Positions 17,580 to 26,805 of a stretch of DNA of 64,000 bases are shown here, piece after piece. Source of the stretch: Xanthomonas euroxanthea (GTDB lineage Bacteria > Pseudomonadota > Gammaproteobacteria > Xanthomonadales > Xanthomonadaceae). The notes under the pieces are model-generated. The model did not search any database, had not been told where the DNA came from, and worked only from the letters and a program-made list of their open reading frames with translations. The stretch covers positions 775,126-839,125 of the forward strand of contig NZ_UIHB01000002.1 in NCBI RefSeq assembly GCF_900476395.1, given 5' to 3'. Position numbers and translations under genes: made by a program. The stretch's first letter is position 1; every line of letters starts with the position of its first letter.

Positions 17580-19145
17580 ATGACCAACATCCATAGCGAC
17601 AAGATCCTCATCCTCGATTTCGGCGCGCAGTACACCCAGCTGATTGCGCGGCGCATCCGCGAGATCGGGGTGTATTGCGAGATCTGGGCCTGGGATCACG
17701 ACCCGTTGGAGATTGCCGGCTTCGGTGCCAAGGGCATCATCCTGTCCGGTGGTCCCGAGTCGACCACCTTGCCGGGTGCGCCGGTCGCGCCGCAGGAAGT
17801 GTTCGACAGCGGCTTGCCGGTGTTCGGCATCTGCTACGGCATGCAGACGCTGGCGGCGCAGCTGGGCGGTGCTACGGAAGCGGCCGATCAGCGCGAATTC
17901 GGTCATGCCGAAGTCGATGTGGTGGCAGCCGATGCCTTGTTCGCAGGCTTGACCGACCATGCAGGTTCGTCGCGTTTGAACGTATGGATGAGCCACGGCG
18001 ACCATGTGTCGCAGGTGCCGCCGGGTTTCACTGTCACTGCAGTGACCGACCGCATTCCGGTGGCGGCGATGTCCAACGAGGACAAGCGCTGGTACGGCGT
18101 GCAGTTCCACCCGGAAGTGACACACACGCTGCAGGGCCAGACCTTGCTGCGTCGCTTCGTGGTCGATGTCTGCGGCTGCCAGACGTTGTGGACGGCGGCC
18201 AACATCATCGACGACCAGATCGCGCGCGTGCGCGAGCAGGTGGGCGATGACGAGGTGATTCTCGGCCTGTCCGGCGGCGTGGATTCGTCGGTGGTGGCCG
18301 CGCTGTTGCACAAGGCGATCGGCGACAAGCTGACCTGCGTGTTCGTCGATACCGGCCTGCTGCGCTGGCAGGAGGGCGACCAGGTGATGGCGATGTTCGC
18401 CGAGCACATGGGCGTGAAGGTGATCCGCGTCAACGCGGCCGACCGCTATTTCGCCAAGCTCGAAGGCGTCAGCGACCCGGAAGCCAAACGCAAGATCATC
18501 GGCAACCTGTTCGTGGAGATCTTCGACGAAGAGTCCAACAAGCTGGCCAACGCCAAGTGGCTGGCGCAGGGCACGATCTATCCGGACGTGATCGAGTCGG
18601 CCGGCAGCAAGACCGGCAAGGCGCACGTGATCAAGAGCCACCACAACGTCGGTGGCCTGCCCGAGCACATGAAGCTTGGCCTGGTCGAACCGCTGCGCGA
18701 GTTGTTTAAGGACGAAGTGCGTCGCCTCGGTGTCGAACTCGGCCTGCCGCGCACGATGGTGTACCGCCATCCGTTCCCCGGTCCGGGCCTGGGTGTGCGC
18801 ATCCTGGGCGAAGTGAAGCGCGAATACGCCGAACTGCTGGCCAAGGCCGATGCGATCTTCATCGATGAACTGCGCAAGGCCGATCTGTATGACAAGACCA
18901 GCCAGGCATTTGCGGTGTTCCTGCCGGTCAAGTCGGTGGGTGTGGTCGGCGATGCACGCGCCTACGAATGGGTGATCGCGCTGCGCGCTGTGGAAACCAT
19001 CGACTTCATGACCGCGCACTGGGCGCACCTGCCGTACGACTTCCTTGGCACGGTCAGCAACCGCATCATCAACGAACTGCGCGGCGTCTCGCGCGTTGTC
19101 TACGACATCTCCGGCAAGCCGCCGGCGACGATCGAGTGGGAATGA
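17580..19145 (+). CDS. guaA: GMP synthase (glutamine-hydrolysing)
   Basis: A 521-residue enzyme that aminates XMP to GMP with glutamine and ATP. The N-terminal class I amidotransferase domain has the nucleophile C85 in FGICYGMQT and the His/Glu pair in QFHPEVTHT. The ATP-pyrophosphatase domain has the PP-loop [15 protein letters not shown], and the C-terminal dimer domain ends in KPPATIEWE. guaB lies 100 bp upstream, separated by an inverted repeat. Start ATG 17580 ([15 protein letters not shown]) is the family start. Confidence 0.97.
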   Translation: MTNIHSDKILILDFGAQYTQLIARRIREIGVYCEIWAWDHDPLEIAGFGAKGIILSGGPESTTLPGAPVAPQEVFDSGLPVFGICYGMQTLAAQLGGATEAADQREFGHAEVDVVAADALFAGLTDHAGSSRLNVWMSHGDHVSQVPPGFTVTAVTDRIPVAAMSNEDKRWYGVQFHPEVTHTLQGQTLLRRFVVDVCGCQTLWTAANIIDDQIARVREQVGDDEVILGLSGGVDSSVVAALLHKAIGDKLTCVFVDTGLLRWQEGDQVMAMFAEHMGVKVIRVNAADRYFAKLEGVSDPEAKRKIIGNLFVEIFDEESNKLANAKWLAQGTIYPDVIESAGSKTGKAHVIKSHHNVGGLPEHMKLGLVEPLRELFKDEVRRLGVELGLPRTMVYRHPFPGPGLGVRILGEVKREYAELLAKADAIFIDELRKADLYDKTSQAFAVFLPVKSVGVVGDARAYEWVIALRAVETIDFMTAHWAHLPYDFLGTVSNRIINELRGVSRVVYDISGKPPATIEWE

Positions 19146-19155
19146 GTTGAACGAC

Positions 19156-19179
19156 AAAGGCGCCGTGAGGCGCCTTTTC
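19156..19179 (+). terminator. Rho-independent terminator of guaA
   Basis: AAAGGCGCC-GTGA-GGCGCCTTTT, 10 bp after the guaA stop, is a perfect stem with a T run. Confidence 0.9.
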
Positions 19180-19313
19180 GTCAGGGCGTGCAGTTAGCCG
19201 ACAGGTTTGCGTTCAGTGGTACATCGTCAGTTGCGCGCCGTACTGGAAAGCAGTGCGTAGCGCTTGAAGATGTCGACGTCGATTGTGCTGCGCCGCGCCG
19301 CCGCCGATCTTCT

Positions 19314-19955
19314 TCAGCGCACCTTGGCCAGCGCCACACGGGCATCGGCCATGAACTTCTGCGTTTCCTGCGGCGTGGAGAGGTTGGCGCCCAGCTGGTT
19401 GAGCACCTGCTCGATGTCGCTCGATGCGTCCCAGGCTTCGTCGCAGAGCATGCCGGCGATCGGGCCAAGATAATTCAGCGCGACCTTTTCCAGCGCATCG
19501 CGCACCCGCTCGTCGGGTGCCAAGCCCGCTCCCGCGGATGCAGATGTTGCGCTCGGTGCGGCGACCTGCGTTGCGGCGACCTGCGTTGCAGCGACCGGTG
19601 CCGGCGCCGATGCAACCGGTGCGCGCGGCGGTGTCGGCGCACCACCCAGATCCTGTTCGAAACCGCCCATCAACCACTGCCGCGCGTCGTCGCTCAGCAG
19701 CGACGGCTTGCCCATGCCGGCACCGGGGTCGGCCTGGAAGCGGGCCTTGGCCGCGTTGACCATGGTAAGGCGCTGTACCGCCTCGTCATTGCGCAACATG
19801 CGGAACACCACTTCTTCGATCTGCCCGGCGTTGAGGCGGACGATGCAGGAGTGGTTCTCCTCGGTGACGACGAACAGAAAGCCGGACGCCTTCTTCAGTG
19901 CCAGCGCCTTGAGCTCGCGCAGCACGTCGATCAGCGGACGGAATTCAGTGGACAT
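19314..19955 (-). CDS. PATAN/DUF4388-like two-domain protein, partner of a Cache-HAMP receptor
   Basis: A 213-residue soluble protein. Residues about 1-75 (LKALALKKASGFLFVV, then HSCIVRLNAGQIEEVVFRML) follow the strand-turn-strand pattern of the PATAN/DUF4388 signalling domain. An Ala/Pro/Thr-rich linker with a VAATQVAATQVAA repeat spans about 105-145, and the C-terminal 65 residues form a helical domain (LEKVALNYLGPIAGML, then DIEQVLNQLGANL). It is 44 bp downstream of the Cache-HAMP gene, so the two are very likely one operon and one pathway. No enzymatic motif is visible. The PATAN assignment rests on pattern only. Confidence 0.72.
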   Translation of the reverse strand: MSTEFRPLIDVLRELKALALKKASGFLFVVTEENHSCIVRLNAGQIEEVVFRMLRNDEAVQRLTMVNAAKARFQADPGAGMGKPSLLSDDARQWLMGGFEQDLGGAPTPPRAPVASAPAPVAATQVAATQVAAPSATSASAGAGLAPDERVRDALEKVALNYLGPIAGMLCDEAWDASSDIEQVLNQLGANLSTPQETQKFMADARVALAKVR

Positions 19956-19999
19956 GGCGTCTTCCTTGCATCATCTGGTACGAAGTGGGTGCGCGGGGC

Positions 20000-21127
20000 T
20001 CAGCGTTTGCTGAGCCGTTCCATCGCCAGCCGCACGCTGTTGGACAGGCGGGAAATGGCGCGCGCCAGGGTACCAATTTCATCCTTGAGGTTGACCTCGT
20101 CGATGGTGTGGTTCCACTTGCCCAGGCTCAGCTCTTCGGCCACGGTGGTCAGGTGCTGGATCGGGCGCAGCACGCGGCTCCAGATCAACGCCCATTGCAG
20201 GCCGAGCAGCAAGGCGCAGACCAGCAGGCCGATGCCGGCGATCCACAGCGACTGGCGCACGATCACGTCATTGACGTCGCTCTTGGGGTAGGCCGAGACC
20301 AGGGTGAAGCCCCAGTCCGGCACTTCCTGCTTGGTCACGACCCAGTCGTCCGGCGTGTCCTTGACGATCCGTTCGATGGTGGCGGTGTCGGTGGTGGCAC
20401 CGGTGGTGGACTGGAAGCGCAGCGTGTTCTTGCTGTCGAACACGGCGATGAAGCCGGAGTCGAGCACGCGACGGCTGCTGACCACGTTTTCCAGCGCCTG
20501 CGTGTCGGCCTTGTAGCCGACGTACCAGGCACCGATCACACGCTTGTCGTTGCCCGCAAAGATCGGCTCGTAGCCGGTGACGTACGGGTTGCCGAGGATG
20601 TCGACCACGCCGTAGAAGCTTTCGCCGTTGCGCAGCTTGGCGGCGGCCTGGCCGTTGGGATCGAGCACGGTGCCGACGGCGCGGCTGCCGTCGTCCTTCT
20701 TGACGTTGGTGGAGATGCGCACGAAGTCATCGCCGGTACGCGAGAACAGCGTGGCGGTGCCTTCGTGGATGGCGGTGACATCGTCGAGCATGTCGAAGTC
20801 GTTGGCCTGCGCCTTCTGGCCCAGCAGCAGGTCGTTGGCATTGCGCTCGCCCACGCGCACTTCGTTGCCGATGCTTGCAGCGCCGTGTGCGTTGGCTTCC
20901 TTGCGCAGCTGGCGCATGGAGGAATTGACGCGGTCCAGCATCATCGCGCGGGTGACCGAGAACAAGGTCTGCAGGGACACCGACTGGCGCTCGATCGCGT
21001 CGCCGGCCTCGAACCTGACCCGGTTCGCTTCGGTAATGGCCAGAATGACCGTCAGTGCCGCCACCACGACCAGCACCAAGGCCAGCACCGGCAACAGCAG
21101 GCGCACCCGCAAAGAGTGACGAAGCAT
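20000..21127 (-). CDS. Cache-HAMP transmembrane receptor without an output domain
   Basis: A 375-residue protein built like the sensor half of a chemoreceptor: a membrane segment at about residues 9-30, a periplasmic double-Cache region (with GKAAAKLR-like motif, ESFYGVVDILGNPYVTGYEP and GAWYVGYKAD) to about 290, a second membrane segment at 293-316, and a HAMP domain at about 317-370 (RPIQHLTTVAEELSLGKW then DEIGTLARAISRL). It stops 10 residues later with no kinase, methyl-accepting, cyclase or phosphatase domain. The signal must pass to another protein, probably the PATAN-like product of the next gene. Start ATG 21127 (MLRHSLRVRLLLP) fits the signal anchor; the frame runs further upstream without support. 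Confidence 0.85.
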   Translation of the reverse strand: MLRHSLRVRLLLPVLALVLVVVAALTVILAITEANRVRFEAGDAIERQSVSLQTLFSVTRAMMLDRVNSSMRQLRKEANAHGAASIGNEVRVGERNANDLLLGQKAQANDFDMLDDVTAIHEGTATLFSRTGDDFVRISTNVKKDDGSRAVGTVLDPNGQAAAKLRNGESFYGVVDILGNPYVTGYEPIFAGNDKRVIGAWYVGYKADTQALENVVSSRRVLDSGFIAVFDSKNTLRFQSTTGATTDTATIERIVKDTPDDWVVTKQEVPDWGFTLVSAYPKSDVNDVIVRQSLWIAGIGLLVCALLLGLQWALIWSRVLRPIQHLTTVAEELSLGKWNHTIDEVNLKDEIGTLARAISRLSNSVRLAMERLSKR

Positions 21128-21476
21128 CGCAATTCCCCTGAACGCGTTTAGTGATTGGATCGAGTGCGCCGCAGCTCCCCGGCAGCGGTCGGACCTAGCC
21201 GTTATCGGCGGTTGTACACGATGCTGAAGCGGCCCCCACGCCGCTAGCGGTGCATACCATAGCGCAAGCCGGTCGATTTGACAGGGCGGCAGGTGTGCCA
21301 TGTGGCCGAGCGTTCAAGCAGGCTCGACCGCATCGCAGGTCGCGGCGGAATGGGCGTGAGCAGGGGAAAAAAAACGGCGCAGTGGATCTTGCGCACTTCG
21401 AACGGGCGATGCGAATCAGGAGCGCACGAAAAAGCCGACTCTCGCGAGTCGGCTCAGTAACCCGAATCGAACCAGG
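21128..21476. other. 349-bp intergenic stretch
   Basis: Holds the upstream region of the Cache-HAMP gene and the terminator of the hydrolase gene (21429-21454). I see no further gene. Confidence 0.6.
21429..21454 (-). terminator. Rho-independent terminator of the haloperoxidase-like gene
   Basis: On the minus strand AGCCGACTC-GCGA-GAGTCGGCT is followed by five T, 23 bp beyond the stop codon. Confidence 0.85.
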
Positions 21477-22301
21477 TCAGGCGTTTGCAAACGCGAGCAG
21501 ATCCTGGTTGAACTGATCGGCGTGGGTCACGGTGAGGCCATGCGGAGCGCCGGCGTAGATCTTCAGTTCGGCGTTCTTGATGATCTTGGCCGACAGCTTG
21601 CCGGATGCGTCGATCGGCACGATCTGGTCGTCGTCGCCATGCACCACCAGTGCGGGCACGTCGATCTTCTCCAGGTCCGGGGTGTAGTCCACTTCGGAGA
21701 ACTGCTGGATGCAGTCGTACTGGCCCTTGTGGCCGCCCAGCATGCCCTGCAGCCAGAACGCGTCGCGCATGCCCTGGGTGACCTTGTGGCCATCGCGGTT
21801 GGCGCCGAAGAACGGGGTGGTCAGGTCCTGATAGAACTGCGAGCGGTCCTTGGCCACGCCGTCGCGGATGCCGTCGAACACGCTCATCGGCAGGCCGCCG
21901 GGATTGGTCGGGCTCTTGACCATTTGCGGCGGCACCGCGCCGACCAGCACCACCTTGGCCACGCGCTTGCTGCCATGGCGGCCGACGTAATGCGCCACTT
22001 CGCCGCCGCCGGTGGAATGGCCGACCAGGATCGCGTCCTGCAGGTCCAGCGTTTCGATCACCGCCGCCAGGTCGTCGGCATAGGTGTCCATGTCGTTGCC
22101 GTCCCAGGTCTGCGACGAGCGGCCATGACTGCGGCGGTCATGCGCGATCACGCGGAAGCCCTGTTGGCCCATGAACAGCATCTGCGCATCCCAGGCATCG
22201 GCGCTGAGCGGCCAGCCGTGCGAGAACACGACCGGCTGGCCCTTGCCCCAGTCCTTGTAAAAAATGGTGGCGCCGTCGGGGCGGGTGACGAAATTGGACA
22301 T
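21477..22301 (-). CDS. Alpha/beta hydrolase of the cofactor-free haloperoxidase family
   Basis: A 274-residue protein. The triad is visible: S96 in VGHSTGGGE, an aspartate near 225 in [11 protein letters not shown], and H254 in GAPHGLTV. The oxyanion segment is [13 protein letters not shown]. Family members are called chloroperoxidases but act as esterases or perhydrolases; the natural substrate is unknown. Start ATG 22301 has a GGAG site nine bases upstream. A separate short frame just upstream encodes a Tat signal peptide in another frame, so an exported ancestor is possible. Confidence 0.88.
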   Translation of the reverse strand: MSNFVTRPDGATIFYKDWGKGQPVVFSHGWPLSADAWDAQMLFMGQQGFRVIAHDRRSHGRSSQTWDGNDMDTYADDLAAVIETLDLQDAILVGHSTGGGEVAHYVGRHGSKRVAKVVLVGAVPPQMVKSPTNPGGLPMSVFDGIRDGVAKDRSQFYQDLTTPFFGANRDGHKVTQGMRDAFWLQGMLGGHKGQYDCIQQFSEVDYTPDLEKIDVPALVVHGDDDQIVPIDASGKLSAKIIKNAELKIYAGAPHGLTVTHADQFNQDLLAFANA

Positions 22302-22347
22302 CGGCTTGACTCCGTTGTTGGTCGGTTGGGGCGGTGGGGTGAGCGCG

Positions 22348-22479
22348 TCACGCCGGGGCAGCACTGGCCAAGCCCGGCAGCGGCAACGCTGCCACGACGG
22401 CCGTGCCGGAGATGAGAAAGCTGCGGCGTCCGGCGTCGGCCGTTGTGCACTCGGTATCTGCGAGGCGCCGCCAGTGCAT
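22348..22479 (-). pseudogene. Detached Tat signal peptide (43 codons), relic of an exported protein
   Basis: A minus-strand frame reads [20 protein letters not shown] then LASAAPA and stops. That is a textbook twin-arginine signal with an h-region and an Ala-x-Ala cleavage site, but no mature protein follows. The start codon would be ATG 22479. Its frame is shifted by one base relative to the hydrolase that begins 47 bp further on. It may be the leader of a once Tat-exported hydrolase cut off by a frameshift, or the stub of a deleted neighbour. Confidence 0.6.
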
Positions 22480-22527
22480 CAGCCTCGACCGGACGGGCAG
22501 ATCACCGCCGCTGGTCGCCGAGACAGA

Positions 22528-23898
22528 TCACTGCAGCGCGGTATCCCACAGCAGCTTCAGGTTCAAGCCGACGATCACCGTCGCGATGACCCAGGCGATG
22601 CGCACCAGCCAGGGCGGTGCCACCAGCGCGCCCATCAACGCACGGTCGGACACGAAGCGCACCAGCGGGATCACCGCAAACGGCAGCTGCATCGACAACA
22701 CCACCTGGCTCAGCACCAATAGCCGCGCGGTCCCGGCCTCGCCATACAGCCAGGTCACGATCACCACCGGCACGATGGCGATGCCACGCGTGAGCAGACG
22801 GCGCAGCCACGGCGGCAAGCGCAATTGCAGGAAGCCTTCCATCACGATCTGCCCGGCCAGCGTGGCAGTGACGGTGGAATTGACGCCGGAAGCCAGCAGC
22901 GCGACGGCAAACAGCGTCGAGGCCAGGCCCACGCCGAGCATCGGTGCGAGCAGGGCATGGGCCTGTTCGATCTCCTGCACATCGGTACGGCCCTGCGCAT
23001 GAAACACCGCCGCCGCCAGGATCAGGATCGAGGCATTGATGAACAGCGCGAACATCAACGCCACGGTGCTGTCGGTCACCGCCCAGCGCAGCGCCGACTT
23101 GCGGCCAACATCGGTGCGCGGGTACGCACGTGTCTGCACGATCGACGAATGCAGGTACAGGTTGTGCGGCATCACCGTCGCACCGATGATGCCGATCGCC
23201 AGATACAGCGCATGCGGGTCGGTGACCACTTGCGCACGCGGAATGAAGCCGCCCAGCACTGCCGCGAGCGGTGGTGCCGCCAGCGCGATCTGGATGCCGA
23301 AGCACACGAAGATGATCAACAGCAGCGCGATCACGAACGCTTCCAGCGCGCGGAAACCGCGATTCATCAGCAGCAGCACCAGCACCACGTCCACCGCGGT
23401 GATGATGGCGCCCACGGTCAGCGGAATGCCGAACAACAGCTTCAACGCGATGGCGGTGCCGATCACCTCGGCCAGGTCGCAGGCGATGATCGCCAGTTCG
23501 CAGATGCCCCACAGCGCCAGGTTCACCCCGCGTGGGTAACGCGCCCGGCAGGCCTGCGCCAGATCCAGTCCGGTCGCGATGCCCAACCGTGCCGACAGGC
23601 TCTGCAGCACGATCGCCATCAGGTTGGACAACAGGATCACCGACAGCAGCAGATAGCCGAACTGCGAGCCGCCGGCCAGGTCGGTGGCCCAGTTGCCGGG
23701 GTCCATGTACCCGACCGACACCATGTAGCCCGGGCCCAGAAACGCCAGCAGCCGGAACCACCAGTGGCCGCCTTTGGGTACGGCGACGCTGGCGTGGTGG
23801 TCGCCCAGCCCGCCATGGGCCGCTGCCGGCGAGGGGAGGGGCAGGGCTGCGTTGGGACGGAGATCGGCGGACATGCGGGGCAGGCTGGCTAGGGTCAT
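22528..23898 (-). CDS. mntH: Mn2+/Fe2+ transporter of the NRAMP family
   Basis: A 456-residue, eleven-helix divalent metal:proton symporter. The metal-site motif MDPGNWATD lies in the first helix and [10 protein letters not shown] in the sixth, both diagnostic for NRAMP. The manganese regulator gene mntR is divergent from it, and a palindromic MntR-type operator lies between them, so repression by Mn-MntR is expected. The frame opens at ATG 23898, but that puts the operator only 10 bp upstream; ATG 23874 (MSADLRP) is a credible alternative start. Neither has a strong ribosome site. Confidence 0.95.
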   Translation of the reverse strand: MTLASLPRMSADLRPNAALPLPSPAAAHGGLGDHHASVAVPKGGHWWFRLLAFLGPGYMVSVGYMDPGNWATDLAGGSQFGYLLLSVILLSNLMAIVLQSLSARLGIATGLDLAQACRARYPRGVNLALWGICELAIIACDLAEVIGTAIALKLLFGIPLTVGAIITAVDVVLVLLLMNRGFRALEAFVIALLLIIFVCFGIQIALAAPPLAAVLGGFIPRAQVVTDPHALYLAIGIIGATVMPHNLYLHSSIVQTRAYPRTDVGRKSALRWAVTDSTVALMFALFINASILILAAAVFHAQGRTDVQEIEQAHALLAPMLGVGLASTLFAVALLASGVNSTVTATLAGQIVMEGFLQLRLPPWLRRLLTRGIAIVPVVIVTWLYGEAGTARLLVLSQVVLSMQLPFAVIPLVRFVSDRALMGALVAPPWLVRIAWVIATVIVGLNLKLLWDTALQ

Positions 23899-23907
23899 AT
23901 GGATGAT

Positions 23908-23921
23908 ATAGCAACTGCTAT
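23908..23921. promoter_or_regulatory. Putative MntR operator
   Basis: The palindrome ATAGCAACTGCTAT lies between divergent mntH and mntR. It matches the core ATAGC-n4-GCTAT of the E. coli MntR box. Confidence 0.75.
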
Positions 23922-24002
23922 GCTGTTGAGCATTGGCAATTTAAATCGTAATGATCGGCTGCGTGCTTCAAACTACGCATCCCGGCACTGGCGCCGGACG
24001 TG

Positions 24003-24485
24003 ATGACGGGGATGAGGGTGGGCAAGAGCGAAAAGCTGGAAGCAGCCGCGCCGGCGCTGATCGACGCGCAGGTGCACATGGAGAGCTTCCGTCAGGTGCG
24101 CGAAGCGCGCCGCGCCGAGCTGGTCGAGGACTACGTGGAGCTGATCTCCGATCTGCTGGTCGACGGCGGTGAGGCGCGCCAGGTCGATATCGCCGCGCGC
24201 CTGGGCGTGGCCCAGCCGACCGTGGCCAAGATGCTCAAGCGGCTGGTGCGCGACGGCTGGGTGGTGCAGCGCCCGTATCGTGGTGTGTTCCTGACCCCGG
24301 CCGGCGAGGCGCTGGCCGCGTCCAGCCGGCAGCGCCATCAGATCGTCGAACGCTTCCTGCTCGCGCTGGGCATCGACGAGGCCACCGCGCGGCGCGATGC
24401 CGAAGGCATCGAGCACCATGTCAGCGAAGCCACCGTGGCCGCGTTCGCCGCGTTCCTGGATCGCCAGGGCGGCAGCGCCGCGTGA
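24003..24485 (+). CDS. mntR: Manganese-responsive transcriptional regulator MntR
   Basis: A DtxR-family repressor of about 160 residues. The winged helix has [20 protein letters not shown] followed by [10 protein letters not shown]; the metal-binding and dimer domain carries the acidic and histidine ligands in [10 protein letters not shown] and [11 protein letters not shown]. No SH3-like third domain is present, as in other short MntR proteins. The divergent mntH and the palindrome between them define the regulon. Starts at GTG 24000, ATG 24003 or ATG 24012 are all possible. The stop overlaps the GTG of tadA. Confidence 0.93.
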   Translation: MTGMRVGKSEKLEAAAPALIDAQVHMESFRQVREARRAELVEDYVELISDLLVDGGEARQVDIAARLGVAQPTVAKMLKRLVRDGWVVQRPYRGVFLTPAGEALAASSRQRHQIVERFLLALGIDEATARRDAEGIEHHVSEATVAAFAAFLDRQGGSAA

Positions 24486-24997
24486 GCATGCCGGTGGAAA
24501 CGTCGGTCGACGCGGCGCAGGCGCTTATCGACCGACAGTGGATGCAACGCGCCCTGCAGCTGGCCGAGCGTGCCGAACGCGACTTTGACGAGATCCCGGT
24601 CGGCGCGCTGCTGGTCGATGCGCGGGGCAACGTGCTGGGCGAAGGCTGGAACTTCAATATCGCCAGCCACGATCCCAGCGCGCATGCCGAGATCATGGCC
24701 ATGCGCGAAGGCGGCCGCCGCCTGGCCAACCATCGGCTGATCGGCTGCACGTTGTACGTCACGCTGGAGCCGTGCGCGATGTGCGCAATGGCGATGATCC
24801 ATGCGCGTATCGCCCGGGTGGTATTCGCTGCCAGCGACCCCAAGACCGGCGCCTGCGGCAGCGTGTTCGACCTGCCCGCCGACCCGCGCCACAACCACCG
24901 CGTGCAGGTCAGCGGTGGCGTCCTGGCCGCCGAGGCGGGGCTGCGGCTGACCAATTACTTCAGGGCCAAGCGTGGCAAGCCGCCCCTCGCGCCCTGA
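24482..24997 (+). CDS. tadA: tRNA-specific adenosine deaminase
   Basis: A 171-residue zinc deaminase that converts A34 to inosine in tRNA-Arg(ACG). The HAE motif (H68, E70 in SAHAEIMAM) and PCAMC (C98, C101) supply the zinc ligands and proton shuttle. The C-terminal helix with [10 protein letters not shown] matches bacterial TadA. The frame starts at GTG 24482, overlapping the mntR stop by four bases; ATG 24488 is an alternative. Confidence 0.93.
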   Translation: MSMPVETSVDAAQALIDRQWMQRALQLAERAERDFDEIPVGALLVDARGNVLGEGWNFNIASHDPSAHAEIMAMREGGRRLANHRLIGCTLYVTLEPCAMCAMAMIHARIARVVFAASDPKTGACGSVFDLPADPRHNHRVQVSGGVLAAEAGLRLTNYFRAKRGKPPLAP

Positions 24998-25067
24998 GCG
25001 GCGCGGCCGCGGTATGATGCGCGCCCTTCAGCATCTGGCCGGCGACGGCCCTCCACAGGACGGCGAC

Positions 25068-25652
25068 ATGGCAGACACCCTTGCAGGCAACGACCGACTG
25101 ATCTGGATCGATCTGGAAATGACCGGCCTGGATACCGATCGCGATTCCATCATCGAGATCGCCACCATCGTGACCGATGCGCAGTTGAACGTGCTTGCCG
25201 AAGGGCCGGAACTGGCCATCGCCCATCCGCTGGCAACGCTGGAAGCCATGGACGAATGGAACCGCAACCAGCACCGCCGTTCGGGCCTGTGGCAGCGTGT
25301 GCTCGACAGCCAGGTCACCCATGCCCAGGCCGAAGCGCAGACGGTGGCCTTCCTGAGCGAGTGGATCCGCGCCGGCGCCTCGCCGATGTGCGGCAACTCG
25401 ATCTGCCAGGACCGCCGCTTCCTGCACCGCCAGATGTCGCGCCTGGAGCGCTACTTCCATTACCGCAACCTGGACGTGTCCACCATCAAGGAATTGGCAC
25501 GGCGGTGGGCGCCGACAGTGGCCAATGGGGTTGCCAAGAGCTCGGCCCACACCGCCTTGAGCGATGTGCGCGATTCGATCGACGAGCTGCGTCACTACCG
25601 CCAGTTCATGGGCGCGTTGGGTGGCGATTCCCAGGCAAAGGCGCAGGGCTGA
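25068..25652 (+). CDS. orn: Oligoribonuclease
   Basis: A 194-residue DEDDh exonuclease that degrades dinucleotides to mononucleotides, including pGpG from cyclic-di-GMP turnover. Motifs in order: [12 protein letters not shown] (Exo I), [12 protein letters not shown] (Exo II), and [18 protein letters not shown] (Exo III with the catalytic His). Start ATG 25068 gives the family N-terminus. It ends at a shared bidirectional terminator facing mscS. Confidence 0.96.
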   Translation: MADTLAGNDRLIWIDLEMTGLDTDRDSIIEIATIVTDAQLNVLAEGPELAIAHPLATLEAMDEWNRNQHRRSGLWQRVLDSQVTHAQAEAQTVAFLSEWIRAGASPMCGNSICQDRRFLHRQMSRLERYFHYRNLDVSTIKELARRWAPTVANGVAKSSAHTALSDVRDSIDELRHYRQFMGALGGDSQAKAQG

Positions 25653-25786
25653 GCGCTGGCTGCGGTGTTGCACGCGGTTGGCGTGGCGTGTTGACGGTGT
25701 CCAGTTGCGACCTGCGTGCGCCGAGCAGCGCGCGGGGTTCGCCGCTGACCGCGTAGCAGACGCACACGGTGCCAGCGCATCCAGCA

Positions 25787-25816
25787 AAAAGGCCGCATCC
25801 TTCGATGCGGCCTTTT
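25787..25816. terminator. Bidirectional terminator between orn and mscS
   Basis: The 13-bp stem (25787-25799 with 25804-25816) has A4 on one flank and T4 on the other, so it can end both convergent transcripts. Confidence 0.9.
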
Positions 25817-25842
25817 GCTTTTGCGTCACGCCATCCAGCGCG

Positions 25843-26805
25843 TCAGCGTGCCAGCGACGGTCCCTTGCTCAGGTCGCCATCGTCGGCGATGCCTCTCAGC
25901 AACAGGTCGGAGATGGGCTTGCCGTCGGCATCGTGGTGGTACACGTGCAGGTCGCGCTGCGGATACGGGATATTGAGCCCGTTTTCCAGCAACTGGTTGC
26001 GGATCTGTTCCAGCGTGGTGCTCTTGGCGGCGCCGAAATTGCCATTGGTCGCATAGGCGAACAACATCAGGTCCACCGTGCTTTCGCCAAGGTTGGTGAC
26101 CTGCACGAACGGTGCCGGCGACTCAAGCAGGTTCGGATTGTCCTTGGCAATCTGCAGCAACAGCTGCTGAGCTTTTTTCAGATCGTCGCCGTAGCCCACG
26201 CCCACCGTCACTTCCAGGCGCCGGTTGGGCAGGGTGCTGTAGTTGACGATCGGCGAGGTGGTGATCGTGCTGTTGGGCAGGGTAATCATGCGCTCGTCGA
26301 ACGAACGGATCCGCGTCTGGAAGATCCGGATCTCGTCGACGATGCCCTCCTGGCCGGCAATCACCACGTGGTCGCCATCGCGCATCGGCCGCAGCACGAT
26401 CAGCATCACGCCTGCAGCGATATTGGACAGCGAATCCTTCAACGCCAGACCAACCGCCAGGCCGGCTGCACCCAGCACTGCAATCAGCGAGGTCGGCGGC
26501 ACGCCGATCTTGCTCAACGCAGTGACGAAGACCAGCACCAGCAACAACGCATACAGCACATTGCGCAGGAAGTTGGTCAGCGTGATTTCCACGCGCGCGC
26601 GGGTCAGCGCACGGTGCAGCCACTGGCTAAGTTGCTTGGCCAGCCACATGCCGACCACCACGATCAGCAGGGCCAGTCCCCAGTTGAGCACGTACTGCGC
26701 CCACGGGATGTTTGCCCAGTTGAACGCCGGCTCCGCCGCCTTGGCCGCCACGGGCCTTGCGGCGACGGCTCCAGCCGCCGCCGCCACTGCACCCAGCATA
26801 CCCAT
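25843..26805 (-). CDS. mscS: Small-conductance mechanosensitive channel (MscS family)
   Basis: A 320-residue channel with three transmembrane segments. The pore helix reads AAGLAVGLALKDSLSNIAAG, rich in Gly/Ala as in E. coli MscS, followed by the beta domain RPMRDGDHVVIAGQEGIVDEI. An Ala-rich N-terminal leader ([20 protein letters not shown]) precedes the first helix. Its ATG overlaps the ppsA stop codon by one base, which implies coupled translation with ppsA. Confidence 0.93.
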   Translation of the reverse strand: MGMLGAVAAAAGAVAARPVAAKAAEPAFNWANIPWAQYVLNWGLALLIVVVGMWLAKQLSQWLHRALTRARVEITLTNFLRNVLYALLLVLVFVTALSKIGVPPTSLIAVLGAAGLAVGLALKDSLSNIAAGVMLIVLRPMRDGDHVVIAGQEGIVDEIRIFQTRIRSFDERMITLPNSTITTSPIVNYSTLPNRRLEVTVGVGYGDDLKKAQQLLLQIAKDNPNLLESPAPFVQVTNLGESTVDLMLFAYATNGNFGAAKSTTLEQIRNQLLENGLNIPYPQRDLHVYHHDADGKPISDLLLRGIADDGDLSKGPSLAR

